A stretch of DNA of 18,883 nucleotides, taken from an uncultured Mailhella sp. (GTDB lineage Bacteria; Desulfobacterota; Desulfovibrionia; Desulfovibrionales; Desulfovibrionaceae). Made by a program: the position numbers and the translations under genes. This document shows positions 14,043 through 18,883 of this stretch, piece by piece. The DNA is taken from NCBI RefSeq assembly GCF_905187505.1, contig NZ_CAJJIC010000038.1:1-18883 (forward strand), in the 5' to 3' direction. The notes beneath the pieces are model-generated. The model was given only the letters and a program-made list of their open reading frames with translations, was not told the origin of the DNA and did no database searches. The stretch's first letter is position 1, and each line of letters starts with the position of its first letter.

Positions 14043-15098
14043 ATGGCTTCCCCTTCCCGTCCTCAACGCATTCAGGTATTCGGCCACAAGAATCCCGATA
14101 CCGACTCCGTCATCGCCGCCATTGCGCTGGCGGAACTGCAGAATCAGAGAGGCATGCCCTCCAGCCCCAAAATTCAGGGCAGCACCAGCCCCGAAACCAA
14201 CTTCGTCATGCAGCGCTTCAACATCAAGCCTCCGCGCATCATGGAAAGCGTTGCCGGCCGTCAGGTGAGTCTGGTGGACTTTTCCGATCTCGCCCAGGCT
14301 CCGCAGGGCTTCGACAGCAGCACCGTCGTCTCCGTCGTGGATCACCACAAGCTCGGCGACGTGACCACGGCCGCCCCTCTGGAAATGTGGGTATGGCCCG
14401 TTGGCTGCAGCAACACCATTCTGAAGAACATGTACGACTTCTACGGCGGCTACGTTCCCACCTATCTTGCCGGCGGCATGCTCTGCGCCATTCTGTCCGA
14501 CACCGTGCTCTTCCGCTCTCCCACCACCACCGACGCCGACCGCCGTGCCGCGGCGGAGCTTGCGGAAATCGCTGGCGTGGACGACATCATGGAACTCGGC
14601 ATGGAAATGTTCCGCGCCAAATCCGATCTGCACGATTCCGCCGACAATCTTTTCCAGCGGGACTACAAGGAATTCGACATCAACGGACGCAAAGTCGGCA
14701 TAGGTCAGCTCGAGCTCATGGACGCCGGCATGATCGACCCCATCAAGGCCGACCTGTTCCGGGCCGCCCGCAAGCTCATGGAAGAACACGGCTGCCACAC
14801 CGTCATGTTCCTCGCCACCGACATCATGAAGGAAGGCTCGCAGATGCTTGTGGCCTCCCGCGATCTGTCCGTCACGGAAAAGGCGTTCAACGTCCGTCTC
14901 GACACCTACAGAATGCCCAAGGTCCGCAACGTGGCTCCGGCCTATGCCAAAGAGGACAGTTCCGACTATCACGAACACGAAAGCGCTCCCGACACGCCCT
15001 GGGCCGACGCTCTGGCCGAACACTGGATGCCCGGCATGATGAGCCGCAAGAAGCAGGTTCTGCCTTTTCTCATGGACGCGTTTAATTCGCTTGACTAA
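14043..15098 (+). CDS. ppaC: manganese-dependent inorganic pyrophosphatase (family II, DHH)
   Basis: It hydrolyses pyrophosphate made by biosynthesis, and in sulfate reducers by sulfate activation, to phosphate in the cytoplasm. The 351-residue protein has the metal motif GHKNPDTDS (His15, Asp19, Asp21), the DHH triad at 100-102 (VVDHHKLGD) and the C-terminal substrate motif SRKKQ at 334-338. No CBS domains are seen. It is about 40 residues longer than the B. subtilis enzyme, the extra length falling before SRKKQ. The ATG at 14043 follows CGGAG about 8 bases upstream. An in-frame ATG at 13962 lies inside the terminator region and adds 27 residues unlike the family. It sits between two identical tRNA-Met genes, and the second tRNA's promoter overlaps its last codons. 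Confidence 0.96.
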   Translation: MASPSRPQRIQVFGHKNPDTDSVIAAIALAELQNQRGMPSSPKIQGSTSPETNFVMQRFNIKPPRIMESVAGRQVSLVDFSDLAQAPQGFDSSTVVSVVDHHKLGDVTTAAPLEMWVWPVGCSNTILKNMYDFYGGYVPTYLAGGMLCAILSDTVLFRSPTTTDADRRAAAELAEIAGVDDIMELGMEMFRAKSDLHDSADNLFQRDYKEFDINGRKVGIGQLELMDAGMIDPIKADLFRAARKLMEEHGCHTVMFLATDIMKEGSQMLVASRDLSVTEKAFNVRLDTYRMPKVRNVAPAYAKEDSSDYHEHESAPDTPWADALAEHWMPGMMSRKKQVLPFLMDAFNSLD

Positions 15099-15119
15099 TC
15101 TGAGAACAACGTATATTGT
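15091..15119 (+). promoter_or_regulatory. promoter of the second tRNA-Met, overlapping the ppaC end
   Basis: TTGACT (15091-15096) is followed after 17 bases by TATTGT (15114-15119), 11 bases before the tRNA. The -35 covers the last two codons and first stop base of ppaC. Both boxes are good matches. Confidence 0.65.
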
Positions 15120-15130
15120 CTCTTCTCGAT

Positions 15131-15207
15131 GGCAAGGTAGCTCAGTTGGTTAGAGCATACGGTTCATACCCGTAGTGTCGAGAGTTCAAATCTCCCCCTT
15201 GCTACCA
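15131..15207 (+). tRNA. tRNA-Met (anticodon CAT), second copy
   Basis: All 77 bases, including CCA, are identical to the copy at 13844, with the anticodon at 15165-15167 and the same A-C mismatch in the T stem. The flanks of the two copies differ, so only the tRNA itself is duplicated. It has its own promoter (15091-15119) and its own terminator (15220-15248). Confidence 0.95.
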
Positions 15208-15219
15208 GAAAAACAATGG

Positions 15220-15248
15220 TCCCGGGATGCGTCATCCCGGGATTTTTT
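15220..15248 (+). terminator. intrinsic terminator after second tRNA-Met
   Basis: TCCCGGGATG (15220-15229) and CATCCCGGGA (15233-15242) form a perfect 10-base stem with a 3-base loop, followed by six T (15243-15248). It starts 13 bases after the tRNA. Confidence 0.93.
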
Positions 15249-15849
15249 GTTTAAATCCTCTGCGCATCTCCTGCTAAGATCACCGCTTTCCGCGGAAGAT
15301 GCGCATCTTCCCATATCCGTGCCGCCGGCGTCCGCCTTCGCGTTCCGCAATGCTTCGACACGCCTTCTCTTCTTCTCATACCTGCGCTTTTCTGAAAAGC
15401 GGCACACTCGCACTCAGGGCTTCTATCGCCCCCGCATGGACCGCAGGCAAGCCGGGACACGGGAAGCAGCTCATCCCTGCATGCCGGACACCTTGCCGAA
15501 CCGATACGGGAAGTCTTGGAAAAGACCTTCCCCAAGCCGTGGACGCCGTCATACGCTTTTGCCGTCAACGGGCCGGGAGGATCGGCACGGCAACACGTGC
15601 AAAAAAGACTCACGCCCGGCTTCTCGGTAAAGCCAGCAGCCGTCCCCTTTCTGAAAAACGAAAAAGCCCCCCTCTTTTTCCGCATCACGGATTCTTTCCA
15701 GGCGTGACGACATCCCGGCAATCCTCCTCCTTTTCCCCTTAATTTCCGCTTTTCATACATGATTTCGCGCTTCTCGAACAAGTTTTTATTGTCACGAAAA
15801 TAGACATGGGACCAGAAATAGGTTATAGCAGAAAGAAACATGTATGTAC
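15249..15849. other. gene-free region before formate dehydrogenase
   Basis: About 600 bases without a convincing gene on either strand. Short open frames are Arg/Ser/Pro-rich and overlap. At 15660-15680 GAAAAAG and CTTTTTC flank a C run, an inverted repeat too weak in GC to call a terminator. From about 15730 the sequence becomes AT-rich, as expected of a promoter region for the next gene. Confidence 0.4.
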
Positions 15850-15850
15850 C

Positions 15851-15880
15851 TTGCTCCCGAATCGGGGACATGCGTGTAAC
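15851..15880 (+). promoter_or_regulatory. candidate promoter with inverted repeat before formate dehydrogenase
   Basis: TTGCTC (15851-15856) and TGTAAC (15875-15880) lie 18 bases apart. Between them TCCCG and CGGGG (15855-15867) form a small inverted repeat, flanked by CATG on both sides (15839-15842 and 15869-15872). Match to consensus is modest. The repeat may be an operator, but no regulator gene is at hand. Confidence 0.3.
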
Positions 15881-15929
15881 TCATGAAACTATCAAGTTTT
15901 TCCATTAACTACACTAAGGAGCTTCATTC

Positions 15930-18883
15930 ATGGCGTACACACGTAGAAGCTTTCTGAAAATGGTCGGCGCGGGGGCCATGTGCCTTTCGCTCGCCCATTT
16001 TGGATTTGATCTGAAGGAGGCGAAGGCCTACGCCACGTCTCTGAAAATTGAAGGCGCGAAGGAAGTCACCACCGTGTGCCCCTTCTGCGCCGTCTGCTGC
16101 CAGGTCATCGCGTATGTGAAGGACGGCAAGCTCATTTCCACGGAAGGCGATCCCGACTTTCCCGTCAACGAGGGCAGCCTCTGCGCCAAGGGCGCGGCGC
16201 TTCTCTCCATGTATACCGGCGAACACCGGCTTACCAAGCCCATGTACCGCGCCCCCTACAGCGACAAGTGGGTGGAAAAGGACTGGGACTGGACGCTCGA
16301 ACAGATCGCCCGCCGCGTGAAGACCGCCCGCGACAACGACTTCATCGTGAAGAACGCCAAGGGGCAGACCGTCAACAGGCTTGAGTCCGTGTTTTGCATG
16401 GGCACCTCTCATGCCTCAAACGAAGAGTGCGCCGTCATTCATCAGGCGATGCGCAGCCTGGGGGTCGTCCATATCGACCACCAGGCGCGTGTCTGACACA
16501 GCCCGACTGTACCGGCTCTGGCAGAGTCGTTCGGACGTGGGGCTATGACGAATCACTGGATCGACATCAAGAACTCTGATGCCATCCTGATTATGGGCAG
16601 CAATGCTGCAGAACATCATCCCGTATCCTTCAAGTGGATCATGCGGGCCAAGGACGCCGGGGCGGCCGTCATGCATGTCGACCCCAAGTTCTCCCGCACG
16701 TCGGCACGGTGCGATTTCCATGTGCCGATCCGCTCCGGTACGGACATTGCCTTCCTCGGAGGCATGATCAACTACATCATCGAGTCGGGAAGCTGGTTCA
16801 AGGACTATGTGGTGAACTACACCAACGCGACCTATGTGCTGGCCGATTCGTATGACTTCAACGACGGACTCTTCAGCGGCTACGACGCCAAGAAGAGGAC
16901 ATACGACCGTTCTTCCTGGGCCTTCAAGCGCGACGAGCAGGGAGCACCCGTGCGCGACTTCACGCTCAAGGACGAACGCTGCGTATTCAACGTCATGGCA
17001 AAGCACTACTCCCGCTACACTCTGGAGAACGTCTCCAAGATCACGGGCGTATCTGAAGAAAACCTCATGAAGGTCTACAAGATCTTCTGTGCCACTGGAA
17101 AGCCGGACAAGGCCGGCACCATTCTGTACGCCATCGGCTGGACTCAGCACACGGTGGGCGTGCAGAACATCCGTGCCTCGGCCATCATTCAGCTTCTGCT
17201 CGGCAACATCGGCGTGGCCGGCGGCGGCATCAATGCTCTGCGCGGCGAACCCAACGTGCAGGGTTCCACGGACCATGCGCTGCTGTACCACAACCTGCCG
17301 GGCTATCACAACGCGCCTCTCGCGCAGTGGCAGACTCTGGAGGAATACAACAAGGCCAACACCCCCGTCACGCACATCGCCAACAGCGCCAACTGGTGGA
17401 GCAACCGCCCCAAGTACGTGACCAGTCTGCTCAAGGGCTGGTTCGGCGACGCCGCCACGGCGGAAAATGATTTCTGCTACGGCTGGCTGCCCAAGTGCGA
17501 GGACGGCGAGGACTATTCCTACATGTACGCCATGGACCGCATGCTGAACGACAAGATGCGCGGCGGCTTCATTTTCGGCGTGAACCCCATGAACAGTTTC
17601 CCTAACACCAACAAGATGCGCGCCGCTCTGGACCATCTGGACTGGCTGGTGGTGGCGGAAATTCATAACTCCGAAACCTCGGACAACTGGCACCGCCCGG
17701 GTGCGGACCCGTCCAGCAAGAAGACGGAAGTCTTCCTGCTGCCCTCCGCGCACCGTGTGGAAAAGGAAGGAACCATCAGCAACAGCGGCCGCTGGCTGCA
17801 GTGGTTCGACAAGGCCGTGGAGCCTGCGGGCGCAGCCCGCTGCTTCGGCGACATCTACGTGCCGCTCATCAACACCATAAGAGAACTGTACCGGAAGGAA
17901 GGCGGCGTCTTCCCCGATCCTCTTCTCAAGCTCAACTGGGCGGACAAGTTCGATGCCTCCGACTGGGCGAAGCGCATCAACGGCTTCTTCTGGAAGGACA
18001 CCGTCGTCAACGGCAAGACCTACAAGCGCGGACAGCTCGTGCCTGCCTTCGGCAACCTTCAGGCCGACGGCTCCACCTCTTCGCTCAACTGGCTGTATAC
18101 GGGCAGCTGGACGGAAGAGGAAGGCAACAAGTCCAAGCGTCGCGATCCCAGTCAGACGGAGATGCAGGCAAAGATCGGCATCTACCCCAACTGGTCGTGG
18201 TGCTGGCCCATCAACCGTCGCATTCTCTACAACCGCGCGTCCGTGGACCTTCAGGGCAAGCCCTGGAATCCCGACAAGGCGGTCATCGAGTGGAAGGACG
18301 GCGCATGGGTGGGCGACGTGCCCGACGGTCCGTGGCCGCCCATGGCCGACGAGAAGAACGGGCGTCTGCCCTTCATCATGAACACCGACGGTGCGGGTCA
18401 GCTCTTCGGACCGGGACGTCTTGACGGCCCCTTCCCCGAGCACTACGAGCCCGCCGAGTCGCCTGTGGCCTCGCATCCCTTCTCCAGTCAGCTGACCTCG
18501 CCCTGCTTCAAGTTCCATGAAAGCGAGTTCGACAAGTTCGCGGCTCCGGCCGACCCGCGCTACCCCATCGTGCTTACCACCTACAGCATGACGGAACACT
18601 GGTGCGGCGGCGGCGAAACCCGCAACGTGCCCAATCTGCTTGAGGCCGAGCCTCAGCTCTATGTGGAAATGAGCCAGGAACTTGCCAGGGAAAAGGGCAT
18701 CAAGAACGGTGACGGCGTCATCATCGAAAGCGTCCGCGGACAGGTGGAAGCCATAGCCATGGTCACCATACGGCTGCGGCCCTTCACCATCATGGGCAAG
18801 ACGGTCCATCTCATAGGCATGCCTTTTGCCTACGGCTGGACCACTCCCGGCTGCGGCGATTCCACGAACCGCCTCACCGTGAC
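15930..18883 (+). CDS. fdnG: formate dehydrogenase alpha subunit, selenocysteine-containing, 3' end outside window
   Basis: The catalytic subunit (FdnG/FdhA type) that oxidises formate at a molybdenum or tungsten bis-pyranopterin centre. A Tat signal peptide with RRSFLK (5-10) and the cut site near AKA (31-33) sends it to the periplasm. One [4Fe-4S] cluster is bound by Cys50, Cys53, Cys57 and Cys85. An in-frame TGA at 16494-16496 is codon 189. The frame continues with HSPTV, SFGRGAMTNHW and ILIMGSNAAEHHP, exactly the family's sequence after selenocysteine, so the TGA is read as Sec and not as a stop. A SECIS-like hairpin follows directly. Molybdopterin-binding regions and the C-terminal cofactor-cap domain (from about 870) continue to the edge. 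About 984 residues are seen, and I expect only some 25 to be missing. AAGGAG (15916-15921) fixes the ATG. Confidence 0.96.
16494..16534 (+). promoter_or_regulatory. selenocysteine UGA and bacterial SECIS-like hairpin
   Basis: Right after the UGA codon (16494-16496), CGACT (16504-16508) pairs with AGTCG (16525-16529). Inside, TACC (510-513 of this kilobase) partly pairs with GGCA (16520-16523) around a loop beginning GG. The arrangement and many bases, CACxGCCC after UGA and GTTCGG or GGTCGG at the end, resemble the E. coli fdhF element, which SelB binds in the coding sequence. Confidence 0.8.

Noticed and set aside
13844..15207. The two tRNA-Met copies as att sites of an integrated element
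   Set aside because: The interval holds only ppaC, with no integrase or mobile gene, and both copies are complete with own terminators, so duplication is simpler.
15780..15900. Sigma54 (-24/-12) promoter before formate dehydrogenase
   Set aside because: No GG and GC pair with the required 10-base spacing was found.
15930..16496. Formate dehydrogenase as a truncated pseudogene ended by TGA at 16494
   Set aside because: The frame continues without break for another 795 codons with family motifs, and a SECIS-like hairpin follows the TGA.
16416..18809. 797-codon open frame on the minus strand across formate dehydrogenase
   Set aside because: It is opposite a gene with clear cluster, Sec and cofactor motifs, and its composition is that of a reversed GC-rich gene.

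Overview
The window comes from a bacterium, most likely a member of the Desulfovibrionaceae (Desulfovibrio/Bilophila/Mailhella-type). The basis is a GC-rich coding style combined with a Tat-exported, selenocysteine-containing formate dehydrogenase alpha subunit of the Desulfovibrio type and a family II (DHH) pyrophosphatase. The genus is inferred and cannot be fixed from this sequence alone. Most of the window is chromosomal housekeeping sequence. I see no transposase, integrase, phage gene or CRISPR array.

Layout. 1-54: 5' part of a tRNA-Lys(CTT) on the minus strand with a good promoter. 172-1455 (minus): a two-gene split exporter of the ThrE/YjjP-YjjB type, with a consensus -35 promoter at 1538-1567. 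2027-5362 (minus): a compact operon read as small membrane protein, HD-domain phosphohydrolase, YmdB-type metallophosphoesterase, tpiA and secG. It starts at a promoter at 5334-5362 and ends in a clear terminator at 2027-2057. 5455-8985 (plus): dnaE, divergent from that operon. 9252-10144 (plus): queD overlapping by one base a small gene that resembles part of a methyltransferase. 10655-12036 (minus): a 94-residue unknown protein and an AI-2E-family transporter, each followed by its own intrinsic terminator. 12312-13755 (plus): a TetR regulator four bases upstream of uppP. 13844-15248 (plus): ppaC between two identical 77-base tRNA-Met(CAT) genes, each with its own terminator. 15930 to the right edge (plus): formate dehydrogenase with an in-frame UGA at codon 189 followed by a SECIS-like hairpin.

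How the genes connect. The minus-strand operon joins protein export (secG), glycolysis (tpiA) and nucleotide/phosphodiester signalling (HD and YmdB-type proteins) through overlapping or closely spaced genes. TetR-uppP suggests regulated recycling of the undecaprenyl carrier. queD supplies a queuosine intermediate. The formate dehydrogenase would work in the periplasm, and its beta subunit is expected just past the window edge.

The three long gene-free stretches (1568-2026, 10145-10594, 15249-15849) hold no convincing gene. I found no clearly new multi-gene system. The most interesting points are the UGA recoding site, the duplicated tRNA-Met genes around ppaC, the insertion in the YmdB-type enzyme, the queD-linked small protein and the TetR-uppP pair with its palindrome.
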